From positions 14,220,776 through 14,284,775 of the forward strand of contig NC_135568.1 in the NCBI RefSeq assembly GCF_964340395.1: 64,000 nucleotides of DNA, read 5' to 3'. Position 1 is the stretch's first letter; every line of letters begins with the position of its first letter. Under the pieces are notes generated by a model. That model was given only the letters and a program-made list of their open reading frames with translations, was not told the DNA's origin and did no database searches. Shown here one piece after another: positions 1-16,407 of the stretch. A program made the position numbers and the translations under genes. Source of the DNA: Glandiceps talaboti (Eukaryota > Hemichordata > Enteropneusta > Spengelidae).

Positions 1-139
1 AATTTCAATGTTCAGAGAGTAAAACAATCATTCATTATGTGTAATATAATTATATTCAAGTAGTATGAATTACGCAAAATAGTCACAGTTGAGATTTTTT
101 GTCTAATAACCATGAAAACAGAAACAAACGCTAACTTAC

Positions 140-3100
140 TCCGCCGCCAATCGCCCATCCGATAACGATAGAAGTACAGCCATACATTCCCCCGGGTTGA
201 CACTCAAACCGCGTATTGTGAAATGCTGTTTCGTTGATTGGATATCGGCATCGGTAACCAAGGATATGATGAACAACAGCCTCGTTGCCTTGTTGGATGA
301 CAGGTTCAAACTTGTTTCATTAAAAATAAAGAAGATAACGATAATATAGAAACAAGATTAGTTCAAGCTGTGAACTGCCGTCTTTTCTACCTTCACTGTT
401 CTTATTATAATGGCGTTCACCAGGAGGGGGGGGGGTTATCTCCATGTTTTTTACTGTTTATATTGATGAGCTGAGCTATCGTTCGTCTTCTTATAAGGTT
501 GGATGTCTGCTTAGTGGTCAGTGGTCTACATGCCTGAATTCATTCATATCAGTCGACAAAATTGGAAAATGAAAACAAACAAACAATCTATGTTACTCTG
601 ATGTCTGTCATACTTACCGCAATCATATGATGCTTCTTGTCTAAGTCTGGTAGCTTGAAACCAAGACACATATATGTTGTGTCTTTCTCAGGAATCAGAT
701 ACTGTAAATTACAACAAATAAAACATTTGTCATCGAATATGAAAACTTAATTATGAGTTAGATTAAGGTCAATACCTTGGCCGAGTCAGTCGAGTCACAT
801 ACAATGCAATGAATGACGTCATGTATTATAGTCTATGTGAACAAAGTATTGTGACAGTCCTTGACTGAGCTTTCTTTTTTAATTATGTCAACAATTTCGC
901 CTCCCCCTTACAAAATGATATTCTGTTACTTCTGAATTTGAGCCACTGGGTGAATAGTTTTATCCATGATCAATTGATTAACGGAAATAGGCATATTTGC
1001 TATATCATCAGGTTGTAAATCCATCTCACTGCCTTTTCAGCAAGTAGATTTATGAAAGTATATTATCGTGCTGTTTGTGATAAGGGGTGACTATTCATCT
1101 ATGCAACTGTACCCTAATTTTAAAGTGGTTTAGAATTCTCATGACGATTTACTTAAACAGTTTGGTGACGTCATCTTTTAAATTGTATCAAATCATATGA
1201 AATGTGCTCTGACGTCACTAGCTAAATTTAGAAATTATGTAATGTTCACACATTTTTTTTTTACAAATAAGGTTCAATACTAGTACGATATAGGGCCTGA
1301 AAGAACGGGTCTTGGAAGAAGGTTGGCGAACCATGCAGCTCGATGTGATTCGGCTATTCATGTGATGTAAGGGTTGAGCGATCGTGGTACGAAACGAGGT
1401 AGTGTGTACGTTTGCTGACATTGATTATACGAATAACATTTACACATTTACTGTTCGGCCACCGTAGCCATGAGTTGCATTTTAGTATAGAAAATCTCGT
1501 GACAAAATACCATCAACCGTGAAATTCTCATGACCCAGAAAGTAATACATCATTCCAGGGGGATGCTATACTAGTCAAGACGGATTTATGTAAAAACGTA
1601 AATTAAACTTCGTTCTCATATTAGCCAGACTTATCCCTTCACCGTCTTATTACGTAAAATGGGGCGTAAGAACAAAAACAAATTAAGTATATGCATTAAG
1701 GTTGAACACAATCAAAATCCCATACCATGCAATATGTTATCCTTGAAGTACAGACAGTAATCACTGAAGTAAATTGATGGAGAGATTGATAAGGTAGGTA
1801 GGTAGATTGGATGGTTGGTTGGTTGGTTGGTTGGTTGGTTGGTTGGTTGGTTGGTTGGAAAAGGGGAACAAGGGCATGAAAATACATATTAGTGATGAGT
1901 TCAATTCTAATAGTGCTCAGAACAGTCTCAATTTCTAAAAATAGTCAGAACCCATGATATCAGCAGCAAACGATTATTTCATCTACTAGATACTCGATTA
2001 CATGGCGGTGTAGTCTTATTATCAATGAATAGAAATAAAATGTCGATCTAACCTTAGAAACGTAGAAATATGTAAAACAGTCCTAAAAAATCAATAAGAT
2101 AATTTACGTCAAGGTAATGGGAGATATTATATTAATAAAAAAATTCTCTCACATTTCATCAATTCTATCATATAATTAGCAATTATTCCTCAATATTTTC
2201 TTCATGTAGCCAAGGAAAACACGAGTGATGACCTAGGGAGCCCTAATCACTACGAGTCGCTAGACGAGTAGCGACAACGCTTATTTCACGAATATTTTCC
2301 GGGTGAATGAAGAAAAATATTTTGGCATAATTAATATAATTATACCACTGCCGGTAATATTTGTTTTAATGGGGAAAGTAATGGCAATTTTGAGCGTTTG
2401 ACTCATCATTGAGTGTTTGGTATTTCAAACACAGCAGAACCAGTGACGTAGACACCCGTTGTTGTGACATAGACGTGCGTAGTCATGACGTAAAAAGACT
2501 AGAGTATGTATTCCATATTTTTTGATCAACTTGGCTTGTGAATGATATAATGAATATTGAGGTCTAACTTACATTGTCATTTAAAAGATCGAAGGTCAAT
2601 ACATCAGCTTCAGGGTCAGGGTTGACATCAGCAGCGATATACAGAAAACGAATGCTTTTCACTCCACGTGATTCATGTTTGGGGATGGGTTTACCGTCTC
2701 CTGGGTCCTCTGAATGATATGCCCATAGCACACGAACAGTATCTCCCTGTAATTAGAACCGAGAATAGATATCGGTTGCTCAGACTCTCATCGCTGGCTA
2801 CCAGAGCCCCCAGTGTTGAGAATACTTGAGTCCCCAAGGTCAGAGTATACATACTAAAGCCCCCAGTGGTGAGAGTCTTGCTACTAGAGCCCAGTGATGA
2901 GAGTCTGGGTACTAAAGCACTAGGGGTGACAGTCTGGGTACTAGAGCCCTGGGGGTGAGAGTCTGTATACTACAGCCCCCAGCGGAGACAGTCTGGGTTA
3001 CCAAGACTGAACAGTGATAAGGGATGCCTTAAAATGATACAATGGGTGATCTCAGGATCAAAGCGGTTTGTTATGTGTACTTATGTCTACGACCAAGTCA

Positions 3101-5436
3101 GTTCTTGTAGTAGATATATTAAAGCTAACACAGTTACAACGTAGCGACGACATGGATATTTCAGCTATAAAGGATGACACACCATTTCTATCCTGCACTT
3201 ATCCAATGAATTCCTACATACACTATTGTCTTGACCCATGAAATGTAAATCAAAATTAAATAAAGACAACCTCTGACAATGTGATGAATGAGTCGAGTAT
3301 AAGCAGCTGCTGAAGCTGTTCAAGAATGGTGATTAAGCGACCAACCGTACGCAATAAATACGTTATTACGTACGGTACTCAGGCTAGGGTAGTATATGGA
3401 TAAGAATAGAATAGAATTAGACCCCTGGCATAAACGTATCGAGTCTCGCTGCCAGACTCGTGACTATCGTCCCAAATCTGTTTATGTATACCGAGCGGCG
3501 CAGCCGTGAGATGAGAGGAACTTGTCGGGACAAGTCCCTCTCTTCTCTGTTACATCTTTAATCTGTTCATTTTATGGCGCCTGGTCTCTCAGCTCAACAA
3601 ACCCGTGCTAGCCACATATATCAAAGCATGTTCGGACTACAAAAAATGTCTAAATCAGTACAGAAATGTAACACTTTTCATTTTCGATTCGAAAATTTTA
3701 CCTAGCATTTTATGGTAGTGTGCTATGGGGATTTCATGATTCAGAAACAAAACATATTGAAAGGGTACACAGTGAGATTTTGTAAATTCTCCCTAAAAGT
3801 AAGTATTAGCAAAGTTTTTAGTTTGATTGTCCCAAAGGCTTTAATAGTTAACAGTCATGTTTACGAAAACAAACAAACAAACAAACAAGCAATCAAACAC
3901 TGTGGCACGAAAATGGGGTTACCGATATCAGCCAATCGTTGTTGTCATCACACGTATCCAATTGTCTTTCAAATTTTAATACTGTGTAGTCATCTTCCTC
4001 CTTTCCTAGAAGTAACGTGTAATCATTCTGTTCGTCTATTTCTGGTTCAGCATTTCTTGTTGCGTGGCGATCCTAAACGGTTATTCAGACAAAAAGTTAA
4101 TATACGATAATATATCTTGTTGTCACCATAGAGGTATATATGAACTTATCAAATATGTATACACTGTATGTATGTATGTATGTATGTATGTATGTATGTA
4201 TGTATGTATGTATGTATGTATGTATGTATGTGAGTGTGTGCGTGCATGCATTATGTATGTATGTATGTATGTATGTATGTATGTATGTATGTATGTATGT
4301 ATGTGAGTGTGTGCGTGCATGCATTATGTATGTATGTATGTATGTATGTATGTGAGTGTGTGCGTGCATGCATTATGTATGTATGTATGTATGTATGTAT
4401 GTATGTATGTATGTACGTATGTATGTATGTATGTATGTATGTATGTATGTATGTGAGTGTGTGCGTGCATGCATTATGTATGTATGTATGTATGTATGTA
4501 TGTATGTATGTATGTATGTATGTATGTATGTATGTATGTGAGTGTGTGCGTGCATGCATTATGTATGTATGTATGTATGTATGTATGTATGTATGTGAGT
4601 GTGTGCGTGCATGCATTATGTATGTATGTATGTATGTATGTATGTATGTATATGTATGTATGTATGTATGTATGCATGCATGCATGCATGCATGCATGCA
4701 TGTATGTATGTATGTATGTATGTATGTATGTATGTATGTATGTATGTATGTATGTATGTATGTATGCGTGCAAGCACATGTAATATTTAGATGTTATTCC
4801 CCCGCAACATATTTCAAGCACGGTTCAGCCAAGGGAAATACGAGTGACCTAAGTCGCTGAGTGACGAAAATTATTGGAGAATAACATGATTATATCACCG
4901 CCGGTAATATCAAAGAAACATCGGGGAAAAGAATGCCAATGTTGAACGTTTTGACTCATATTTCAAACACAGCAGAACCATTGAGGTCGATACGCGTTCT
5001 CATGACGTAAAAACGACTTGAGTATATATTCCATATTTTTCTTTCAACTTGGCTCGTGTACATTTTGATGTTTTGACTAGCTCACCAAAATATATATGGA
5101 TTATCTGAAATCGCAAGACGATGCATACAGTAAACGTAATACACTCACCGTGAACTTAACATCACCATTGTCCAGTACCCATCCCATAATCATATCAGAG
5201 CCTGGCATACCGCCATTTGGCGAAAACCCCAATCCGACCCAGCCCGTAGTTCTAACGTGAACCTCGAAGATTATTTTCTTATCATCAAATTTCCAGTATA
5301 AATGGTAAGCTTCATTGCCATCAAGAACAGTGTTATGTGTGAAATCATCTAAGGATGGGACTGGTGTCGATGTAGACAAATCAGTTATGAAAGCTGTTGT
5401 TAGTAGTGCAGTTATCAAGGTAAACATCGGCGACAT
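140..5436 (-). CDS. MOXD1-like: DBH-like monooxygenase (MOXD1-type), 5' five exons, 3' end off the window
   Basis: Exons in order of transcription are 5436-5149, 4072-3923, 2746-2573, 701-618 and 310-140. All junctions are GT-AG and phase 0, giving 289 codons. Exon 1 starts at ATG 5436 with a hydrophobic signal-peptide-like N-terminus, then the DOMON core (residues about 35-95, GWVGLGFSPNGG). Exon 2 completes the DOMON domain and has the typical LDTCDDNND stretch before the monooxygenase domain; exon 3 has DTVRVLWAYHSEDPG; exon 4 has IPEKDTTYMC; exon 5 has VVHHI, the His-His pair that ligates copper (CuH site) in the PHM/DBH fold. The family consists of secretory-pathway, copper- and ascorbate-dependent monooxygenases; MOXD1 substrates are unknown. 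The gene continues leftwards: the second copper site and C-terminus are missing. Exon 2 ends at a less common GTAACC donor. DBH proper is less likely because the order and wording of motifs follow MOXD1. Confidence 0.9.
1809..1858. repeat. (GGTT)n microsatellite
   Basis: About 12 uninterrupted GGTT units inside the intron between exons 3 and 4 of the MOXD1-like gene. The rest of that intron (702-2572) shows nothing coding that I can support. Confidence 0.9.
2215..2545 (+). repeat. Dispersed repeat, copy 1 (MOXD1-like intron)
   Basis: This stretch aligns by eye, in the same orientation, with 4800-5065. Shared blocks include a CCGGTAATAT core, a TTTCAAACACAGCAGAACCA block, a CATGACGTAAAAA block and a terminal TTCCATATTTTT followed by CAACTTGGCT. 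The copies are diverged and copy 1 is longer. Two same-strand copies in adjacent introns suggest either an old mobile element family or a local duplication. No protein is encoded. Confidence 0.7.
2785..3020. repeat. Degenerate minisatellite, about 32-40 bp unit
   Basis: At least six imperfect units built on a GTGAGAGTCTGGGTACTAGA-like core followed by GCCCCCAG. It lies just upstream, in transcription order, of the acceptor of MOXD1-like exon 3. A single similar unit occurs near 27510-27540. Confidence 0.75.
4164..4767. repeat. Large (TATG)n array with higher-order structure
   Basis: About 600 bp of TATG units interrupted at least six times by the same 26-bp variant block (core GTGAGTGTGTGCGTGCATGC). 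One CATG-rich patch lies near 4672-4702. It fills intron 1 of the MOXD1-like gene and ends about 90 bp before the acceptor of exon 2. Long translations made only of Met, Tyr, Val, Cys or of His, Thr, Ile come from this array and are not genes. Confidence 0.95.
4800..5065 (+). repeat. Dispersed repeat, copy 2 (MOXD1-like intron 1)
   Basis: Shorter partner of the repeat at 2215-2545, same orientation. It lies between the TATG array and the donor of exon 1. Confidence 0.7.
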
Positions 5437-5917
5437 GGCGACTTATAAAGATAAACGTCGAACTTCTCATGCACCTCATCTAACTGTATTGAAGTCGACA
5501 CACATGCGGAATGAAAGGAATGGTGAATAGAAGTCTAATCTAAGCCATCGAATTTAATACAAAAACGAACAGCTTAGAGGGTCTAGTTATGTATAATACA
5601 CTTACGTAAAATCATATGGCGGATCGGACGAGATTTATGTTGGTACACACAATCAAAGAAAACAGGGATTTCACTGCTATGTGTATTTTAGCATTTAAAA
5701 CATGAAACTCATCAGCTCTGCTCGTCAGTAAATATCAACGTGATAATGTGGAATGCAGACGTTCAGTCCTGCTAGGCATCCCAATAGCATCAGGGGTCAT
5801 TTCAGTTCACTTAATTAATTGTATACGGTGGTCGGTATAATAGGACATTACAGAATGTGCTGGTAGAACTAATAGACTGTCCGTTGTGCTAAGTTGTAGC
5901 AGACAAGTAATTGGTTA
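5437..5917. other. 5' flank of MOXD1-like gene
   Basis: The sequence upstream of the minus-strand ATG at 5436 should contain the promoter and 5' UTR. I see no convincing TATA box or second gene. The flank is cut by the transposon-like element that begins at 5918. Confidence 0.4.
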
Positions 5918-8658
5918 GGGAGCGATCAGTTTTACGGCCTGGGGTGGGCCGGTGACTTTTTGTTCATGTTGTACTTAAAAATAGTGACCCCCTTGCAATT
6001 CATCCACAAAATAATCCAACCCCCCTCTGACAAATAAAAAAACACAATGACCCCCCCCCCCATCTGTTGACAAGAAACACTCTTTTTGTTCTTGCAAAAG
6101 ACACTATTCTCAAAGCATAATACCGCACACTGCATAGTTAATTTTACATGTTACATTTTCAGTAATTTTAAGTGTACCTGGTAAATTGCTAACCAAAATC
6201 CATTGTTTCACATGTATAAAGCTCTTTAGATAGGAACCCTATGAGAAGTATGATTGTCTGTTCACGGACATACAAAATATTCATGTTTTAAGTAACCACA
6301 AGTTCTAGGATATCTCTTAGATTGAGTGAACTATTAATATTGATTTATTCAGCTAATTATCAAGTACAATATTATAAATGGAGATAACATACTTGTAAAC
6401 CATAATATCAGAAATATTCCCAACAGGGCTAGGTTTAAATCAAAATATAAGCACTGGATTCTAAAGTACATATTAAGGTTATTAGTTATTTGCGTTTTCA
6501 TGATGCTTTAACCAGTTGACATGTAAATTTCGTATCACCGTAGTGTGTTTATCTGTTTTCTTGTTAATGTAAACAATTGTTGTTTGTTGTTTTCTGACTC
6601 TGTAATCAGTGTTAATTTGAGCAACAGCAGTCTCCACATTTTTTTTGATATGCAATTCGATGCTTTTGAAATTGAGTGGCTAGACTCGATTAGTTTTCCG
6701 AAAACTATTTTCTAGTCTCTCACCCACAACTTGAAATCGTTTTTCCTTTTGGATGTTATCATTTATTTCTTTTCTGTATGTTAATTTCTTGTGGGGAATA
6801 AATTTCAATTCAATTTCAATTCAAACCCATGTCAATAACTGTCACACATGATGTACTTGCATCATATAATGAATTGTTTACATCATATAAAGATATGTTC
6901 AAATCATAGTCAATGTATTGTTTTCTTTAAACTTAACACAACTGCGGCTTTCCATACATGTACACGTTTGCACTCCTCAAGGCACTTGTTTGTCCTGTTC
7001 ATAATTGGCACTGACTCAAAACTCCACCTCCCCAATTCATAATTTTAACCAAAATATTTTTGAAAGGTTTTGAATAATGAAATGTGATAAATGTCATTGG
7101 TTTCAAAATAGAAATTAAAAAATGTCATAAAAATGTTTTCTGTATTACAGCAGTTTCTAAACTAGATTACTAATTCAATTCACTTACTATTTGCTATGTT
7201 GTCCAGTATATTGCTGGCAACATGATAGCCTTGAAAATAAATACATTCTAATACCAAGGAAATGTAATATTATGATCTGCTGACAAAATTGTACTCGCAG
7301 TATACAGTCACTCAATGTGGATACTAGATATTCCAGGGGAGATGTAAAATCTAATTTTCCTCATAACTTTGCACCGTGTCAGTACTATAGAAGTCCTGAC
7401 TATTAGATCATCATCAAACAAATCTGTGTTTATAACTTTGTTTATCAGTCATTCACATAATATATATTCTCCGAGAATCTGAATAATATTGTGTTCACCT
7501 TGGAATATATTTCTTTCTTGGTAGTTTATGGTGTAAAACAATAGCAAGAGAAAAGGGGGTTTCACATGGAGCCTGGTAACATGTATTAAACTTGGTGATG
7601 GTCACAGGTATCAGAGAAGAAGTGAAACACAAACACTGAAAAGTACTTTTTGATAAGACATGTAGTTCGTACTCTAGCTATGCGAAGTAACAGTTCAATA
7701 GTTTGTACATGTATGATAAATCAACACATTAGGGGTGAGATCAGTAGGTAAAAAAACTAATTCTTTTAGTAAGGCCTCAAAACCCCTTCCCCATCCCCTT
7801 CTAATTAAATTGGTAAAATTGTTGCACACAGCACAATCAATTTGAAATCAGTATGTAGTATTATGTAGTGCTATGAATACAAAGCAGAATATTTTATTGG
7901 CAGAATAAATGTATTTTAGTGTCAAGCATAACAATTTTTTCCACATTTTTCAATCTGACATTTTTAGAATTGTTTGTATTGGGGTACAAAACAGATTTCA
8001 TTATAAAAGACCTCCTCTCACCCCCACCCCACACTACAAGATGACACAATGCAACTCATGGCATGCAGTAGCAAGAAGTCATTTCTAACAAATAACTGTT
8101 GCTTAAAGGTGGCCATGGTGCAGTGTTGTGACGCTATACCATATGTATTGGATGTATCAAGAGACATAGTTTTTGTTATATTTGAATGTATATTTATAGC
8201 TTTTTGATTATGGTTTATTTTATGCACATACATTTTTTGTTTAATAGCTCGCACAGCGCCCGCAAGCAGCAGCATAGCGGCTCAATGATTAAAACGCATG
8301 CATGTCCTATATACTATGTGGTGGTTTTTTGGTGGTTTTACCCAAGGATGCATTGCGGTACAATGACTACGCATGCGTGTTCTATGTACGAAGTGCAATC
8401 TACATGCTGAGAGCGCTATCTATGACATCATCGTAAGGCAGCCGCTTACAAATGAATCTACCTAGCTGTGCGAGTTTAGGGGCTTTGGCCTAGTTATAAT
8501 AGTACAGGAGCGTGGCTCATGAGTTTGTTTAGTTGAAAACAAGGTGACCCCCCCCCTTATTCACCTCGTAAAAATGATGACCCCCCTTCTTTGAGTCCCA
8601 AATTAAGGTGACCCCCCTCTGATTTGTCCCCCCCCCGCCGGAAAAACTGATCGCTCCC
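5918..8658. mobile_element. Non-autonomous DNA transposon, PIF/Harbinger-like
   Basis: The left end begins GGGAGCGATCAGTTTT and the right end is its exact reverse complement, ending AAAACTGATCGCTCCC at 8658. TTA directly precedes the left end (5915-5917) and directly follows the right end (8659-8661), which fits the 3-bp TWA target duplication known for PIF/Harbinger elements. G/C-rich subterminal motifs of the GGGGGTCA type occur several times at both ends (5945-6065 and 8540-8640). The 2.7-kb interior has no long reading frame, so it would rely on transposase from elsewhere. Family assignment is inference from TSD and termini only; two independent terminal fragments in opposite orientation are the alternative. 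Confidence 0.6.
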
Positions 8659-8734
8659 TTATCAGTTGGAAAGAAAACCCCATGAAACTGATTGAGACCA
8701 TGTGTGGTCATTTTAGTGTCATTTTTCCTTCTTG

Positions 8735-8736
8735 CC

Positions 8737-8769
<33 letters not shown>

Positions 8770-8808
8770 GACTGACTGACTGACTGACTGACTGACTGAC
8801 TGACTGAC

Positions 8809-8847
<39 letters not shown>

Positions 8848-8848
8848 G
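8735..8848. repeat. (TGTC)n(TGAC)n(TGTC)n microsatellite
   Basis: Tetranucleotide array that changes unit from TGTC to TGAC and back, just right of the transposon-like element. Confidence 0.95.
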
Positions 8849-11088
8849 TTTGTTGATTTGCCCGAGTCAGTGTGTGTTAGAATCTGTGTGTGTTTATGTG
8901 TGCGCGAAGTATGTATGTAATGTGTGTCTGTATGAAATGAGAATGTATGCAGCTGCAGTACACGCGTAGAATTCATTTTACAAAAAACACCAGAATTTGT
9001 GTGTCAAACCACCTAAGTGCACTTCCTTATGTAGAACAGATAATATACCGTTTGCTGTTCAGTAAACCATTAATGTATTCTCTTCGAGTTAATCCTGACA
9101 GCTGGTGCAACGATAACAAATGACGTATTGGGTATTAACAAATAAGGCGCCAAATCCGGATTCTTTTGCTATGTACAGGATGTATTATTGCTTGATTGGT
9201 TTCACATTTCAAAACCCCGGGTTTGATTCATCATTTAACATGTTCAGTTGAAGCAATTACTACTACTACGGAAACAACGCTATAGGCAAACTTTGACATA
9301 AACTAAAACTGTTGCTGTAACAGCTGCATTTGGTAGATTACACAGGTGGGTGACTATGGTGCCCTGGCTATGTTCACATTACAGCTAAAATGGTGTAGGT
9401 TTGGTGTTTCATTCATGTAACATGACGTTTAATAAACGCCCTCAGACAACTTATAATGCAAAAGAAGCAATTACATAGGTGTCATGCGCAGTGGGGATGT
9501 AGAAGTAGTCAAGATGAATATTAATTATCCCGTGGGAGAAAATAAACAATTGCAGCCATTTAAAATCATCGATATCAAGTCAGGTGTAATATTTTCATTA
9601 GAAGCCTTTTTCTACTGCACTGAAAGAATAGCAATATAATGCTTATCGGTGTTCAATGTGATAGGGCAAGGGATTCTGCTGTGATTATTATGTTATTGTT
9701 AGTCTAGAGTTGAAATATGTCTTGCTCTGTGTCTAAAACGTATTTGTTCTATGAGTGAAACACCAAGCCTACATCATTTTAGCTACAGTCACCCTATAAT
9801 AGAGATAGTATAAACACCAAATGATGTACAATCATGTCCAGCCATTTGTGGAAAACTGGTGATCACAGACCCCACCCCATAGTGACTATAATTACATTCA
9901 CGCCCATTGATAGCCTAGTATATCAACATGTTTCAGCATAGTGTTAGTTTGTGTTTATATTAGTTTGCCTATAGCATGATTTCCATGGTAATAATATATT
10001 AAGTTTATCTTTGCAAACCGACAATAAACCCAACATTACAAAAGAACTATACAGTGAAACTGTACTATGTTTAACAGTTGTATATACGATATTGTGTCTC
10101 ACAAAAAGATTATTGGAATTAATTTCTAATGATATATTTTGATATTTTCCGCTGTTTTATAGTATTTATACGTTTCCTGTCGTTGAGCAACTTTTACTGT
10201 ATAATATGCTTAGTTTTGCATTCTCAAAAGATATTAATTTCAGTGCTTTAAATTTACTGATAACACTTACGGTGCATGACTTCCCAGTATGACTTAAGGA
10301 AATGGATAGTCTTTTATGTTATACCGTTTGTTAGTGTGGGGTTAAATATTTATATCTGTATCGTATTATCGTATCGTGACAGTGAAACAACACGTACGTG
10401 ATATATTGCCATATGGTTGTGTACGTCACAGACAGCGTATAAGTTTCCACCCATAAAATAATAACAAATATGACACGCAATCATGTTGTTTTCCAGGCCT
10501 CTAGATATACACACGAATTTTGTAGAGTCGACTGCTAATTTGAATAAGATATTTTGGTATGAAGTTATTGAATATGATAATTCTTACAATCCCAATCTAA
10601 AATGAAGTATTAATGAACTAATAATTACATATATGATTTGATTTTGTCATTATAGTAAAAATGGCGCGAAATTGCTCTAAAAGAGTAGTCATCTAATATC
10701 CACTGTTATCCGCAGTGACTGCTTTAATAAGTGTCATTCAGATTATGCGTTTTAATAGGGAATATTGCAAAGCCATTTCCACCATGCAACCCTATATCTA
10801 ATCGAATAGTCTTTCGACTGCCAAATTGGCACATGCATGACATCATTGTGGCTTGTTAACATGCATTCCAAAATAGTAAATGCAAAAAAGACACCGGATG
10901 TAAACATTGTACACAGAGTTAAAGAGCTTCGCAAGTCAATACAATCGTTGTAACTCTGTTCCAGGAAGGTCGTGTAATTATTAAAGGTTGGGTTATTAGA
11001 ATTGACTTTTCTTGACTCCCCAAAGCATAAGACCCATAAGGGAAGCATCATATCCATGATAAAGACCAGTCTCACACTTGTTCCCCTT
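8849..11088. other. Intergenic stretch between transposon and sulfotransferase gene
   Basis: No reading frame here looks coding. The only structure I can support is the inverted repeat at 9381-9786. The part nearest 11088 is expected to hold the 3' UTR of the minus-strand sulfotransferase gene; I did not identify a definite polyadenylation site. Confidence 0.5.
9381..9786. repeat. Inverted repeat (MITE candidate), about 35-bp arms
   Basis: The left arm 9381-9415 contains GCTAAAATGGTGTAGG and TTGGTGTTTCA. The right arm 9751-9786 is its reverse complement with few mismatches. The arms enclose about 335 bp with no coding potential. Target duplication was not resolved. Confidence 0.55.
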
Positions 11089-14593
<3,505 letters not shown>

Positions 14594-16407
14594 CGCCAAA
14601 CTCAAACAAATGGTTGAAAATGAGTTCCTCGTTCTTTCGGCGTAATATATCAATGCGTCTGCGTAAGGGTGGCTTTACAGAGTGTCTATAGAATTAGAAT
14701 CAAGTGAAATAATGTATTTTGTGTTATATGTCTATATTCAAAATCTGAATCGATTTATCAAACGAGATTTATGAAAAATTGCATCGTGAGATAACTACTG
14801 TAAATACTTTGTCAGGAGAGATCAATGACAACATCAATATGAAACAAAAATGAACGATATTTCACAGAAAGAAACTTTTGAATTCTCGAATCTACAGACC
14901 TTATCTCGACGATTCTCGTTGGCACCCAGTTCATCATATCTGATTTTTTTTTTGAGAAATACACTAAGAAATCTGAATGTCATTCAATATTTTCACCACA
15001 GTTCGTTATTTCTCCATTTGCTACGTGCCATGATTGATGGTGGTGCATTATTTTGCAGAGATTACCGTGTCATCTCTGTGAGCATATCATATTAAAACTA
15101 TGGTAACAGCTTGATATACTATAAGCCTATTTGCAATGTACCATGCGCAGTTTGGATGCGCATGTTTTCCTTAGTGCAGATTGTAACAGAAGGCCGGAAT
15201 TTAACGTCCGTGTACAAACGATGTTGATTTAAGGGGAAAACACTTATTAACGTGAAGCTGGTTTTGTACAAGCAACATTTCTCTTGATTATATACACTGG
15301 GCCCTTAAAGTTATTTTCTACAACCCTGCCATTCTCGCAAACCAGGGCTGTTATTTCTTTGCAGCATACGCCTTCTATGAAATAGCGTACTGTTATGGAA
15401 TTCGAAATTGGTAATTCGGGCATAGAAAAGACCGTAACAAGCTCTGGATGTCAGACAACAATGCTGTCGATATTGATTGTTCTATCACCTCTGCTATGGT
15501 TACATAAAAGCAATACATGGGGGGGGGGGGGCACGTCGTTAGATGCGCGATGTTATCGACCTAGTAAAACTGTCGACACGTGTAAATGTCAACAATAACC
15601 ATACGATTTTTAATCTATAGTTTACTACAATAAGTGATAAGTGACGGCCACAATTTGGACCACTATCTTTCACATATTTTAGCTCGATAACATTGTACAT
15701 ATGTAAGCGATGCGCTCCCACATATTGCTGCCTATATATCTATAGAGGGGAGAGAGAGAACAGTATCGATCGACGCCAACGTAGAGATACATCCAGTGGG
15801 ACCAAAATGATTGGAGCTCCTCAGTTCCACCATGGCAATGATTCAAGAGGGACAGTGAAGTTCACGTTACTAACATTGCTTACTTATGTAATATGTCATC
15901 CCCATAGAAAAGCATAGACAATGGAGGGGTATACGTATACTGAGCGAAAATTTGCCCGGCAAAAGTGATACATTTAATTTAGAGTGGTTACCCGAAATAA
16001 CATAATCAGTGATAATGATTCTTTTTGAGGGAGGGGGGGGGGCTTTCTAGACATAGACAATTAACTTAAGGATGAAATAAGTTTAAGTGTTCTTCTCGAA
16101 GAAGCAGACCTGTGTTAACAAAGTGCGATAGATCCCAATACTCAATGTAGAAGTGCACATAACATATTCTGAATACGGTATGTTCCCACCTCTAACGATG
16201 ATGGCGCTCTACAATGCGAGCACGCGAATTGTTACTCTCAGTTCTATATGCAAATTATCTCGTTATAACATTCGAAAATACTGTTTTTGGAAAATACGCA
16301 CATTGTTTTCCTCTATGTGTAAGTTTATCTGTTTGATGTACACTTGCACAACTTTGTGTTATCATTGAATTTGGAAAAAAAACACTCGCGTTTAATCACT
16401 TTGCAAG
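14594..16407. other. Intergenic region between divergent genes
   Basis: It separates the minus-strand sulfotransferase start (14593) from the plus-strand frame at 16408, so both promoters should lie here. It contains G-runs near 15521-15531 and 16029-16041. I see no RNA gene, no clear TATA element and no convincing reading frame. Confidence 0.45.

Noticed and set aside
4064-4860. Several overlapping long frames rich in Met-Tyr-Val-Cys or His-Thr-Tyr-Ile
   Set aside because: They are translations of the TATG microsatellite on both strands and lack any non-repeat core.
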